64,000 bases of DNA from Hymenobacter properus (GTDB taxonomy: Bacteria; Bacteroidota; Bacteroidia; Cytophagales; Hymenobacteraceae): contig NZ_JADQDP010000007.1 in assembly GCF_015694735.1 (NCBI RefSeq), forward strand, positions 62,001 to 126,000. Direction: 5' to 3'. The notes below the pieces were generated by a model that had not been told where the DNA came from, ran no database searches, and saw only the letters and a list, made by a program, of their open reading frames with translations. Positions 16,987 through 24,862 of the stretch are shown in pieces; position 1 is the stretch's first letter, and each line of letters opens with the position of its first letter. Both the position numbers and the translations under genes were made by a program.

Positions 16987-18065
16987 GCCGGGCGGATGGC
17001 GCTGGGCCGGTTGCGCCGGTAAAGCTCCAGCAAGACAATGAAAATAACCGACAGCACAAACGTCAGCACCACCGAGCCCGTCACGATAAGCCAGCGCACG
17101 GGCTTGATTTTTTTGGTGGCCGGGTAGGCTTTCTGCACGATGTAGACGCTCGACAGGCGGCCCCGCAAGCTCAGCTCGGCGGTTTCGTAGGCCGAGCGGG
17201 CGCTGATGAGGCGGGCCTGCAAGTCGGTCACACGGGTCGTGAACATGCTCAGCGAGTCGGTGCCCTGCACGTAGCTTTCCAGGTTGATGAGGTTGCCGCC
17301 GTCGGCCTTGGTGAGGCCGCGCAACGCGCGCCGCAGGCCGGCCACGTCGCCGCCGCTGGCCTCGGCCTTGCGCAGGGCTGCCTCGGTTTCAATGATTTGC
17401 TTCACCATGTAGCGGCCCTGCATTTCGAGGCCGAAGATGCCGTAGCGCTTGCGGGCGCCGAGCAATTCCTTGCGGCTGCGCTCAAAGCTGGTGCTCAGGT
17501 AGTCGTAGCGGTAGCGGTAGAGGTCGAGCACCTTGCGGCGGTTTTCCAGGGTGAGCTGCTGGTTCACCGAGTCGATAACCTGCACCAGGGTGTTGGCAAT
17601 CTGGGCGGCCAGGTTCTTGTCTTTGTCCGTGAACGTGAGCTCGATGGCGTCGCGCTCGTTGTGCACAATCGACAGGTTGTCGGTGAATTCTTTCAGCACG
17701 AAGTTGTCGGCCTGGTCGTCGCCGGGCGCGCCGGCCTCGTAGTGCTTGTAGAGGTTGAATTTCTTGATGAGCAGCTCGGCCACCGGCTGCGACTCGCCGA
17801 TGGTGATGGCCCGGTCCAGGTCTTCGGCGCGGCCGCCGAGCTCCAGCTTGTTGCGCGACTGGCCGTTTTCTTCCAGCAGGCGGTCAGGGTCAGCCGTTTG
17901 CGGGTTGGTGGGGATGAAAATGGCGGTGGAGCGGTAGATGTTGGGCATCAACAGCGCCACCACAATGCTCACCACGGCGGCCAGTACCACGGCCCCGGCC
18001 ACGAGGTTTTTCCAGCGGTTGATAATGGGCCCCAGGCCCACCAGCGAGAAAGAAGGTGCAGACAT
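16983..18065 (-). CDS. Polysaccharide chain-length determinant/Wzz-type protein
   Basis: 360 residues. Two membrane helices, at about 21-43 and 325-347, flank a large periplasmic part with strong coiled-coil content (residues about 140-270, for example VQVIDSVNQQLTLENRRKVL). After the first helix, MPNIYRSTAIFIPTNPQT fits the Wzz/BexD consensus of co-polymerases that set glycan length. The C-terminus RRNRPSAIRPA lacks the tyrosine-kinase domain that some homologues carry. Coupled by a 4-base overlap to the polymerase/ligase gene. Confidence 0.9.
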   Translation of the reverse strand: MSAPSFSLVGLGPIINRWKNLVAGAVVLAAVVSIVVALLMPNIYRSTAIFIPTNPQTADPDRLLEENGQSRNKLELGGRAEDLDRAITIGESQPVAELLIKKFNLYKHYEAGAPGDDQADNFVLKEFTDNLSIVHNERDAIELTFTDKDKNLAAQIANTLVQVIDSVNQQLTLENRRKVLDLYRYRYDYLSTSFERSRKELLGARKRYGIFGLEMQGRYMVKQIIETEAALRKAEASGGDVAGLRRALRGLTKADGGNLINLESYVQGTDSLSMFTTRVTDLQARLISARSAYETAELSLRGRLSSVYIVQKAYPATKKIKPVRWLIVTGSVVLTFVLSVIFIVLLELYRRNRPSAIRPA

Positions 18066-18128
18066 ACAAAAGAGAAGTGCCTACGCCCGGACTTTTAAAT
18101 GGGAGGGAAGACGCGGGAAGGCGGCAGG

Positions 18129-18136
18129 CAAAGATA
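18129..18136 (-). promoter_or_regulatory. TAnnTTTG -7 element of the chain-length/ligase operon
   Basis: TATCTTTG on the minus strand, 64 bases before the ATG at 18065. Confidence 0.5.
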
Positions 18137-18224
18137 GCCGGAAAATGGCCCCGCCCGGCACGCCGCGCGGTTGGGCCGGTGGGTTTCGTAGCTTTGCGGG
18201 CCCGGCGCGCGGCGCCGCTTCTCC

Positions 18225-19676
18225 ATTCCGGTCCTTAGCTACCTCGTCGGCATCAAACGGTTTTTTGGCAATATCAGCTTCGTCGTCCTGCTCAACCTGC
18301 TGGTGAAACCCGGCTGGGTGGTGGTCGAAAACCTGGTGCAGGACCGGCTCGGGCACGCCACGTTTGGGCTGGTCACGGCCCTGTCGGCCCTCACGCTGGT
18401 GGTGGCCGCCCTGTCCGACCTTGGCCTCACGCCCTACGCCGTGCAGCGCGTGGCCGCCGAACCCCGCTTTCTGGCCGAAACCTTTCCCACCCTGCTGCCC
18501 CTGCGCGGCGCCCTCAACTTCGTGGCCCTGGCCGCCATGTTTGTGGTGGGCTGGGTGCTGGGCTACCGCGGCAACGAGCTGCTGCTGCTCGGGGCCGTGG
18601 GCGGGGCCCTGCTGCTGGCCCAGTACGGGCAGTTTTTGCGCGGCACCCTGCAGGCCCACCAGAAATTCAACACCGACGCCGTGCTCTCGGTGCTCGAAAA
18701 ATTTGTGCTGCTGGGCGCCGTGCTGGTGCTGCTGCCCATTGGCCTCACCCTGCCCAACTACGTGGGCGCCCGGCTGGGGGCCGCCGCCTTCACGGTGGTG
18801 CTCACCTACGGGCTGATGACGCGCCTGTTCGGCCGGGTGCGCTACCGTTGGCAGGGCCCGGTGGCCCGCACGGCCCTGCGCGCCAGCCTGCCCTTCGCCC
18901 TCATGACGCTGCTCTACGGCGTGAACGAGCGCATCGACATGGTGATGCTCGAGCGCCTGGCCTCGCCCACCGAGGCAGGCTACTACGCCGGCGCCTACCG
19001 CTGGGTCGACGCCGTGATGATGTACGCCTGGACGGTGCTGCCGCTGTTTTTTGCCAAATTCGCCAGCGTGCCCAAAGATGCCGGCGCCCAGCGCCAACTC
19101 CTCATGTTCGGGCAGCGCATCGTCACGCTGCCCATGCTGTTTATTGTGGCGTTCGTATTGTTTCGGGGCGAGGTAGTGTTCTGGCAATTCCACCACAGCT
19201 CGCCGGCCGAGGTGGCGCGCATGACGCTGTGCCTGAAAATATTGTTCCTTAATGTGCTGGTGCACGCCTTCTTTGCCATCTACAGCACCCTGCTCACCAG
19301 CACCACCCACGAGCGCGCCGTGAGCTGGCTGGTGGCCCTGAGCATCTTCCTCAACATCGGCCTGAACGTGTTTTTGCTGCCCCGCTACGGCGCCGTGGCC
19401 GCCTCGCTCGACACACTGCTGTGCGCTGTGGCCGTGAGCGTGGGCTACCTGGTGCTGGTGGCGCGGCGCACGGGCGTGGGCGTGCCCGGGCGGCTGCTGG
19501 CCCGGCTGCTGCTGGCCTTTGGGCTGCTGTGCGGCGCCTGGGCCGGCCTGCAATACGGCCTGTACCTGAGCTGGTGGCTGGAGGCCGGCGTGATGGCCGT
19601 AGTGTTTGGGCTGATAGTGCTCGGCACGGGCCTGGTGCGGCGTAAGGAGATTGGGGAATTAATTCCGAAACGGTAA
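18225..19676 (+). CDS. Polysaccharide flippase (Wzx/MATE-like)
   Basis: About 483 residues, twelve or more helices. The polysaccharide biosynthesis pattern is seen in VVVENLVQDRLGHATFGLVT, in LYGVNERIDMVMLERL and in YYAGAYRWVDAVMMYAWTVL. It should flip lipid-linked repeat units to the periplasm for the ligase/polymerase encoded divergently. The start is uncertain: the frame opens after a TAG at 18189; no ATG, GTG or TTG precedes 18303, and a GTG start there would remove the conserved first helix (FFGNISFVVLLNLLVKPGW). I therefore give the ATT at 18225. The stop touches the ATG of the next gene. Confidence 0.85.
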   Translation: MPVLSYLVGIKRFFGNISFVVLLNLLVKPGWVVVENLVQDRLGHATFGLVTALSALTLVVAALSDLGLTPYAVQRVAAEPRFLAETFPTLLPLRGALNFVALAAMFVVGWVLGYRGNELLLLGAVGGALLLAQYGQFLRGTLQAHQKFNTDAVLSVLEKFVLLGAVLVLLPIGLTLPNYVGARLGAAAFTVVLTYGLMTRLFGRVRYRWQGPVARTALRASLPFALMTLLYGVNERIDMVMLERLASPTEAGYYAGAYRWVDAVMMYAWTVLPLFFAKFASVPKDAGAQRQLLMFGQRIVTLPMLFIVAFVLFRGEVVFWQFHHSSPAEVARMTLCLKILFLNVLVHAFFAIYSTLLTSTTHERAVSWLVALSIFLNIGLNVFLLPRYGAVAASLDTLLCAVAVSVGYLVLVARRTGVGVPGRLLARLLLAFGLLCGAWAGLQYGLYLSWWLEAGVMAVVFGLIVLGTGLVRRKEIGELIPKR

Positions 19677-20837
19677 ATGACTGCCAATAACCCGCTGCAC
19701 ATCGCCGTCAACACCCGCTTTCTGCTGCCGGGCGCGCACCTGGAAGGCATTGGCCGCTTCAGCTACGAAACGCTGAGCCGGCTGGTGGCCCAGCACCCAG
19801 AGGTGACGTTTCACTTCCTGTTCGACCGGGCTTACGACGCGCGCTATTTGTTTGGGCCCAACGTGGTGCCGCACGTGTTGCTGCCACCGGCGCGGCACCC
19901 ATTTCTGTTTGTGGCGTGGTTTGAGGGCGCCGTGGCCCTGTGGCTGGCCCGGCACCGGCCGGCTGCGTTTTTGAGCCTCGACGGCTTCACCACGTTGGCC
20001 ACCACGGTGCCGCGCGTCACGGTGATGCACGACCTCGCCTTTGAGCATTTTCCGCTCGATGTGGGCTTACTGCAGCGCAAGTACTACCACTTTTTCACGC
20101 CGCGTTTTGCCCGCGCCTCGGCGCAGCTGGTGGCGGTGTCGGAAGCCACGAAGGCCGACTTGGTGCAGACCTATGGCATCCGGCCCGAAAAAATCAGTGT
20201 GGCCTACAACGCGCCCGCCGAGCTGTTCCGGCCCGAGCCGGCCGACGCGCAGCGTGAAACCCGGCGGCGGTTCAGCCACGGGCAGCCGTATTTCCTGTTC
20301 GTAGGCGCTCTGCAGCCGCGCAAGAACCTGGGCCACCTGCTCCGGGCCTTCGATATTTTCAAGGCCCAGGGCGGCCCCGAGGCAGCAGCGGCGCAACTTC
20401 TCATTGTGGGCCGCAAAGCCTGGAAAGCGGGGCCCATTCTGGAAGCCTACCAGCAGATGCGCCACCAAAATACTGTGCATTTCACCGGCCGGGTGGCCGA
20501 TGCCGAGCTGGCCAACCTCTACGCGGCGGCCCTGGCTACGGTGTACGTGCCTTATTTCGAAGGCTTTGGCATTCCCATTGTGGAGGCCCAGGCCAGTGGT
20601 TGCCCGGTACTCACCTCGCAGGTCAGCTCCATGCCCGAAGTGGCCGGGCCGGGCGGCGCCGAACTGGTCGACCCGCACTCGCCCGATAGCATCGCCGCCG
20701 GCTTGGCCCGCCTGTGGCAAAACGCCGGCCTGCGCCAGCAACTTGTGGCCCAGGGCCAGCAGAACCTGCACCGCTTTTCGTGGAGCCGCAGCGCCGAAGT
20801 GCTGTGGGAGGCGCTGGAGCGGGCGATAGGGGAGTGA
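19677..20837 (+). CDS. Family 4-type glycosyltransferase (GT-B fold)
   Basis: 386 residues. The GT-B C-terminal domain is clear: FLFVGALQPRKNLGHLLRAF at about 203-222 starts the nucleotide-sugar half, and YFEGFGIPIVEAQASGCPVL at about 294-313 is the E-x7-E region that binds the donor phosphate. The N-terminal part contains TVMHDLAFEHFP, typical of mannosyl/rhamnosyltransferase-like members. ATG directly follows the flippase stop (no gap), so it belongs to the same operon and builds the same glycan. Donor and acceptor are unknown. Confidence 0.93.
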   Translation: MTANNPLHIAVNTRFLLPGAHLEGIGRFSYETLSRLVAQHPEVTFHFLFDRAYDARYLFGPNVVPHVLLPPARHPFLFVAWFEGAVALWLARHRPAAFLSLDGFTTLATTVPRVTVMHDLAFEHFPLDVGLLQRKYYHFFTPRFARASAQLVAVSEATKADLVQTYGIRPEKISVAYNAPAELFRPEPADAQRETRRRFSHGQPYFLFVGALQPRKNLGHLLRAFDIFKAQGGPEAAAAQLLIVGRKAWKAGPILEAYQQMRHQNTVHFTGRVADAELANLYAAALATVYVPYFEGFGIPIVEAQASGCPVLTSQVSSMPEVAGPGGAELVDPHSPDSIAAGLARLWQNAGLRQQLVAQGQQNLHRFSWSRSAEVLWEALERAIGE

Positions 20838-20849
20838 GAAGAAGAAAGC

Positions 20850-20882
20850 CTGTCATTGCGAGCGCAGCGAAGCAGTGACAGC
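20850..20882 (+). repeat. Short repeat arm
   Basis: CTGTCATTGCGAGCGCAGCG then AAGCAGTGACAG: one repeat arm with 6-base ends that pair (CTGTCA/TGACAG). Located downstream of the glycosyltransferase gene. Confidence 0.5.
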
Positions 20883-20930
20883 TCCTTGCTCTTCACCACT
20901 TGTTATTCAGCAAACGAAGGTTTCAGGCGT

Positions 20931-20938
20931 TACTTTTG
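20931..20938 (+). promoter_or_regulatory. TAnnTTTG -7 element of the deacetylase operon
   Basis: TACTTTTG, 9 bases before the ATG at 20948. The leader would be extremely short. Confidence 0.5.
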
Positions 20939-20947
20939 TAGCCCCCT

Positions 20948-21490
20948 ATGGCGCGTCTTCATCCTTACAACTTTACGCACGTCTTGCTGCCGCAGCTGGC
21001 CTGGCGCCGTCCGGCCTCGGTGCGCCGCGAGCTGAGCGACCCGTACCTGGCCCGCGAGCTGCTGCTGTACGTGTGGGACAAGGCCGCCGAAAACCTGCCC
21101 GCCGCCGACAAAGTAACGCCCAAGGGCCTGCGCCTGAGCTGGCACGAAGTGGCGGGCCGCGCCACGGCCTTGTTTCACCTGCCGCCGCCGCAATCCACCA
21201 CCGAAGCCTATTATTCGGCCCTGGTGTACGAGGAAGATGACGAGCGCGAAACCGAGGCCGAGGAAAAGCGTCCCCGCTACTTTACCCTCGAGGCCACGCT
21301 GGGCCTGAGCGGCCTGACGGGCGCCCCCACGGTGGTGGGCGAGTGGGCCGGCGACACGCACCGGCACCTGAGCCGCGGCCCGGGCGCCGGCCAGCCCGAT
21401 ACGGCCAAAGCCTTCCTGGCCGTGCTGGCGGCCGTGCTGGGCCCGCTGCCCGACACGGAGGTGCCCTTCATGCACATCGTGCGCTCCTGA
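20948..21490 (+). CDS. Protein of unknown function at the head of a deacetylase/glycosyltransferase operon
   Basis: 180 residues, soluble, no signal peptide or membrane helix. I recognise no family. Composition is rich in Arg, Glu and Pro; a strongly acidic run lies at residues 98-112 (YEEDDERETEAEEKRP). The start is fixed by a TAnnTTTG element just upstream. The last base is shared with the ATG of the polysaccharide deacetylase (TGATG), so translation is coupled. By position it may help cell-wall or exopolysaccharide synthesis, but nothing in the sequence proves this. Confidence 0.8.
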   Translation: MARLHPYNFTHVLLPQLAWRRPASVRRELSDPYLARELLLYVWDKAAENLPAADKVTPKGLRLSWHEVAGRATALFHLPPPQSTTEAYYSALVYEEDDERETEAEEKRPRYFTLEATLGLSGLTGAPTVVGEWAGDTHRHLSRGPGAGQPDTAKAFLAVLAAVLGPLPDTEVPFMHIVRS

Positions 21491-22176
21491 TGCGGCTAGG
21501 CTCCCGGCTCGAAGCGGCCTTGCTCACCCGGCCGCCCCAGCTGCTGCACGCCCTGCTGCCCGGCTGTGAGTGGACCGGTCCGGCCGCCACGCCCGGCGGC
21601 GCCCCGGCGGTCTACCTCACCTTCGACGATGGCCCCATTCCCGAAGAAACGCCCTGGGTGCTGGAGCAACTCGCCCAATACAACGCGCAGGCGGCCTTTT
21701 TCTGCGTGGGCGAAAACCTGGCCCGCTACCCCGACATTGCCCGCGCCGCCCTGGCCGCCGGCCACCGCCTCGGCAACCACACCCACCGCCACCGCAGCGC
21801 CTGGAGCCTGAGCCGGCCCGAGTATCTGGCCGGAGTAGCTGAGTGCCAGCATGTCATTCGGCAGCTGGTGGCCGAAAATACCCCGGACAAAGCAGCAGCA
21901 GACCCTTTGTTTCGCCCACCCTATGGCCGGCTCACGTGGCCGCTGCTGCCGGCTTTGCAGCGTGATTATCGAGTCATCATGTGGTCGGTGCTCACCCGCG
22001 ACTACGACCCTGCGCTGAGCCCCGAAGACTGCCTGCGCTACACGCTGGCGGCCGTGCGGCCCGGCGATGTGCTGGTGTTTCACGACAGCCGCAAGGCCAG
22101 CGCGCGGCTGCGCTTCGTGCTGCCGCGGGTGCTGGCGCACTTTGCCGAACGAGGCTTTCAGTTTCTGGCGCCGTGA
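21490..22176 (+). CDS. Polysaccharide deacetylase (NodB domain)
   Basis: 228 residues. Carbohydrate esterase family 4 motifs are complete: YLTFDDGP (catalytic and metal aspartates, about residues 39-46), GNHTHRHRS (metal histidines), FRPPYGR, and FHDSRK near the C-terminus. The enzyme removes acetyl groups from N-acetylated sugars in a glycan. No clear signal peptide is present; the N-terminus is amphipathic, so location is unsure. It overlaps its neighbours by a single base on each side (TGATG), so the three-gene unit 20948-23291 is tightly coupled. Confidence 0.93.
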   Translation: MRLGSRLEAALLTRPPQLLHALLPGCEWTGPAATPGGAPAVYLTFDDGPIPEETPWVLEQLAQYNAQAAFFCVGENLARYPDIARAALAAGHRLGNHTHRHRSAWSLSRPEYLAGVAECQHVIRQLVAENTPDKAAADPLFRPPYGRLTWPLLPALQRDYRVIMWSVLTRDYDPALSPEDCLRYTLAAVRPGDVLVFHDSRKASARLRFVLPRVLAHFAERGFQFLAP

Positions 22177-23291
22177 TGGGGTTTCTGCTGATTTTCTTGC
22201 TGCTATTTCTGCTGTTGTGGCTGCTGAGCATGGCCTACGCCACCTGGCGCTTTGCCACCAGGCGCGGCGCGCACCCGGCCCAGCCACTGCCGCAGCCGCT
22301 ACCACGCGTGAGCATCCTCATTGCCGCGCGCGATGAAGAAACTGCCCTGCCGCGCTGCCTGGCAAGTCTGCGCGCCCTGGAGTACCCGGCCGAGCTGCTC
22401 GAAATCCTGGTGGGAGACGACGCCAGCACCGACCGCACCACCGCCGTGGCCGAGGCCGCCATGCAGGGCTTTGCCGGCCGGTTCCAGGTCATCCCCATTA
22501 CCGAAAACCTGGGCGAAGCCCGCGGCAAGGCCAACGTGCTGGCCCACCTGGCCCGGCACGCCACCACCGACTATTGCTTCATTACCGACGCCGACATCTA
22601 CCTGCCCAAAACCTGGATTCCGGCCCTGCTGGCCCAGGCCGCGCCGGGCGTAGGCACGGTCACGGGCATCACGGCGGTGCGCGGGCCGCGGTGGTTTCAT
22701 CAGCTGCAGGGCATCGACTGGCTGCTCTCGCTGAGCCTCGTGCAGGTGGTGGCCGAGCAGGGCCGGCCCGTGACGGCCATGGGCAACAACATGCTCGTGA
22801 CCCGCGCCGCCTACGAGGCCACCGGCGGCTACGAGGCGCTGCCCTTTTCCGTGACCGAGGATTTTGCCCTGTTTCAGGCCACTGTGGCGCGGGGCTTTGG
22901 CTTCCGGCACGTGTTCAGCGCGGAGGCGCGGGCCGATTCGCTGCCCATGCCCACCTGGGCGGCCCTGCTGCGGCAGCGCCGCCGCTGGCTGCGCGGCGTG
23001 GAAGCCTTGCCGCTGCGCCTGCGCCTGCAACTGCTGGTGTTCAGCGGGTTCTGGCCGGCGCTGGCGGGGCTGGGGTGGCTGGCAGGGGCGGGGCCGGCCC
23101 TGGCCGTGTGGTCGGCCAAAGTGCTGGTGCAGGCCCTGATGGCCTACGCGGGCCACCGCCGCGCCGGCCTGCGGCTGCGCTGGGAACTGCTGCCGCTGTT
23201 CGAGTTTTACACGTTGGCGCTCACCGTCAGCATCATTGGGTTCCGGCTGTTTGGCGGGGCGGTGGTGTGGAAGGGGAGGCGTTATGAATGA
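22176..23291 (+). CDS. Membrane glycosyltransferase family 2
   Basis: 371 residues. An N-terminal helix (residues 2-22) is followed by a GT-A domain with VSILIAARDEE, EILVGDDASTDRTTA, CFITDADIYLP (DxD), SVTEDFALFQ (ED of the acceptor site) and LRQRRRWLRGVE (QxxRW-type). Three C-terminal helices complete the fold of processive synthases such as chitin or hyaluronan synthase relatives. Next to a NodB deacetylase, a role in making a partly deacetylated amino-sugar polymer is a reasonable inference. Its paralogue at 8556-9728 has the same layout. Confidence 0.91.
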   Translation: MGFLLIFLLLFLLLWLLSMAYATWRFATRRGAHPAQPLPQPLPRVSILIAARDEETALPRCLASLRALEYPAELLEILVGDDASTDRTTAVAEAAMQGFAGRFQVIPITENLGEARGKANVLAHLARHATTDYCFITDADIYLPKTWIPALLAQAAPGVGTVTGITAVRGPRWFHQLQGIDWLLSLSLVQVVAEQGRPVTAMGNNMLVTRAAYEATGGYEALPFSVTEDFALFQATVARGFGFRHVFSAEARADSLPMPTWAALLRQRRRWLRGVEALPLRLRLQLLVFSGFWPALAGLGWLAGAGPALAVWSAKVLVQALMAYAGHRRAGLRLRWELLPLFEFYTLALTVSIIGFRLFGGAVVWKGRRYE

Positions 23292-23310
23292 AATGTCGAA
23301 ATGATAAAAA

Positions 23311-23485
23311 GAACGTCATGCTGAGCGCAGTCGAAGCATCTCTACTGCGCCATCTGTCATCCTGAGCAAAGCGAAGGACCTTATCAAGTCAGAACGACGA
23401 GCTTTTTGCGGTACTAAGATGCTTCCTTCGTCAGCATGACAAACGGCGCGGTAGAGATGCTTCGACTGCGCTCAGCATGACGTTC
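23311..23485. repeat. Palindromic repeat with a second repeat nested inside
   Basis: Outer arms are GAACGTCATGCTGAGCGCAG and its mate ending GCATGACGTTC. Between them lies a second, imperfect element that starts TGTCATCCTGAGCAAAGCGA and ends CGTCAGCATGACA. It occupies almost the whole gap between the GT2 gene and tatD. Confidence 0.85.
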
Positions 23486-23504
23486 TTTTACCTTCTATTT
23501 TCCG

Positions 23505-24284
23505 ATGATTCCTAAGATGCATATCACCGATTCGCACGCCCACCTCTACTCCGAACAGTTCAAGCCCGACCGCCTCGACGCCCTGCACCGGGCGCAGGAG
23601 GCCGGCGTGCGCACCATCGTAATGCCCAACGTGGACCACAGCAGCATCGACGCCATGCTGGAGCTGGAAGCCCAGGCGCCCGACACCTGCTTTGCCATGA
23701 TGGGCCTGCACCCGTGCTCGGTTACGCGCAGCTTCGAGCGCGATTTATACGAGGTAGAAACCTGGCTGGGGCGCCGGCCCTTTGCCGCGGTGGGCGAGGC
23801 CGGGCTGGATTTATATTGGGACAAATCCCTTTTTGCCGAGCAGCAGGAAGCCCTGAAAATCCAGCTCGAAATGGCCAAGAAGCACCAGCTGCCCATTGTG
23901 CTGCACACCCGCGAGGCCTTTGCCGAAACAGTGGCCCTGGTAGAAGCGGCCCAGGACGGCACCCTGCGTGGCGTGTTCCATTGCTTCTCGGGCACGCCGG
24001 CGGAGGCCGAGCAGGCCATCAAGCTGGGTTTCCTGCTGGGCATTGGCGGCGTGGCTACCTTCAAAAACGGCGGGGCCGACAAAGTGCTCCCGGGCCTCGA
24101 CCTGAAGCACCTGCTGCTGGAAACCGACTGCCCCTACCTGGCGCCCGTGCCGCACCGCGGCAAGCGCAACGAGCCCGCCTACCTGCCGCTGGTGCTGCGC
24201 CGCGTGGCCGAGCTGCTGGGCAAAGACGTGGAAGAAGTGGCCGAAGCCACGACGCGCAACGCGGCGGCGCTGTTCAATTTGTAG
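23505..24284 (+). CDS. tatD: TatD family metal-dependent deoxyribonuclease
   Basis: 259 residues, the normal size. A TIM-barrel metallo-hydrolase; homologues are 3'-5' exonucleases or D-aminoacyl-tRNA deacylases. Signature residues are ITDSHAHLYS (first metal histidines, residues 7-16), MGLHPC, AVGEAGLDLYWD (metal glutamate), VLHTREAF, FHCFSGTPAEAEQ and LLLETDCPYLAP. ATG 23505 is used; a second ATG at 23517 (MHITDSHAHL) is equally possible. Standalone gene between two palindromic repeats. Confidence 0.93.
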   Translation: MIPKMHITDSHAHLYSEQFKPDRLDALHRAQEAGVRTIVMPNVDHSSIDAMLELEAQAPDTCFAMMGLHPCSVTRSFERDLYEVETWLGRRPFAAVGEAGLDLYWDKSLFAEQQEALKIQLEMAKKHQLPIVLHTREAFAETVALVEAAQDGTLRGVFHCFSGTPAEAEQAIKLGFLLGIGGVATFKNGGADKVLPGLDLKHLLLETDCPYLAPVPHRGKRNEPAYLPLVLRRVAELLGKDVEEVAEATTRNAAALFNL

Positions 24285-24307
24285 GCGTCAGAGTATTTAA
24301 AAGAACA

Positions 24308-24393
24308 GTCATGCTGAGCGCAGCCGAAGCATCTCTACCGTGCAATCAATTTTAGTATTGCGGTAGAGATGCTTCGGCTGCGCTCAGCATGAC
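24308..24393. repeat. Palindromic intergenic repeat
   Basis: Arms GTCATGCTGAGCGCAGCCGA and the exact complement ending GCATGAC, each about 38 bases, with a short AT-rich loop. Lies between the convergent ends of tatD and the small CZB-like gene, where it could also act as a terminator. Confidence 0.9.
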
Positions 24394-24428
24394 CGTTTCT
24401 ATATCGTTCCCTTTAGGAAGAGCTACCC

Positions 24429-24788
24429 TTACGCCACGGCCGCGCCCTGCTCCAGGCGGTGCAGCAGGTTTTCGATGTGGTCGGCGTAGGAGTTGATTTG
24501 GTCGAGGCCGGCGCGCGACTCCTCGATGTGGCCGCGGGTGTAGCTCGTCACCAGGTCCTGGCCTTTGGTGAGCATTTGCTGGAGTACGCGCTCAATTTCG
24601 CGAACTTCGGGCTGGCCGCCGAGGGTGGGCTTTACCGACGTTTGTAGCCACTGCCCCAGCGGGTTTTCGGCCAACGAGAACAGGGCCGGCTCGGCCTCGC
24701 GCACCCCGTAGAGCACCGAGCGCAGCCGCGACTTAAACAATACCTGCTTGACGCGGGCTTGCTGAAAGTCGAAAGAAGAGAGGGCCAT
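24429..24788 (-). CDS. Small CZB-domain-like protein lacking zinc ligands (copy 1)
   Basis: 119 residues, all helical by pattern. It aligns by eye with the chemoreceptor zinc-binding (CZB) domain: ARVKQVLFKSRLRSVLYG fits helix 1, NPLGQWL fits the C-x-x-G-x-W core, REIERVLQQML fits the H-x3-H helix, and LDQINSYADHIENLLHRLE the last helix. Every expected metal ligand is replaced: Q15, N42, L69, L73. The 42-69-73 spacing equals that of C52-H79-H83 which I recall for E. coli DgcZ. It lies 74 bases after a PAS-only gene and has its own TATCTTTG element. I infer a non-metal signalling module; the domain call needs a profile search. Confidence 0.72.
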   Translation of the reverse strand: MALSSFDFQQARVKQVLFKSRLRSVLYGVREAEPALFSLAENPLGQWLQTSVKPTLGGQPEVREIERVLQQMLTKGQDLVTSYTRGHIEESRAGLDQINSYADHIENLLHRLEQGAAVA

Positions 24789-24812
24789 GCGGGGGAGGGG
24801 TAAGCAGAACTA

Positions 24813-24820
24813 CAAAGATA
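24813..24820 (-). promoter_or_regulatory. TAnnTTTG -7 element of CZB-like gene copy 1
   Basis: TATCTTTG on the minus strand, 25 bases before the ATG at 24788, in the gap after the PAS gene. The small gene may thus be expressed apart from its partner. Confidence 0.5.
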
Positions 24821-24862
24821 AGCAGGCGGGCCTAGCCAGATTCGGGCCAAACTGCGCGGGGC

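Noticed and set aside
18081..19553. Open frame of 490 codons on the minus strand
   Set aside because: Antisense to the flippase gene; Gln/His/Gly-rich shadow.
23311..23485. CRISPR-like array
   Set aside because: Repeats are inverted and nested, with no regular direct repeats or spacers and no cas genes.
24429..24788. Functional zinc-binding CZB domain
   Set aside because: None of the four ligand positions holds His or Cys in either copy.
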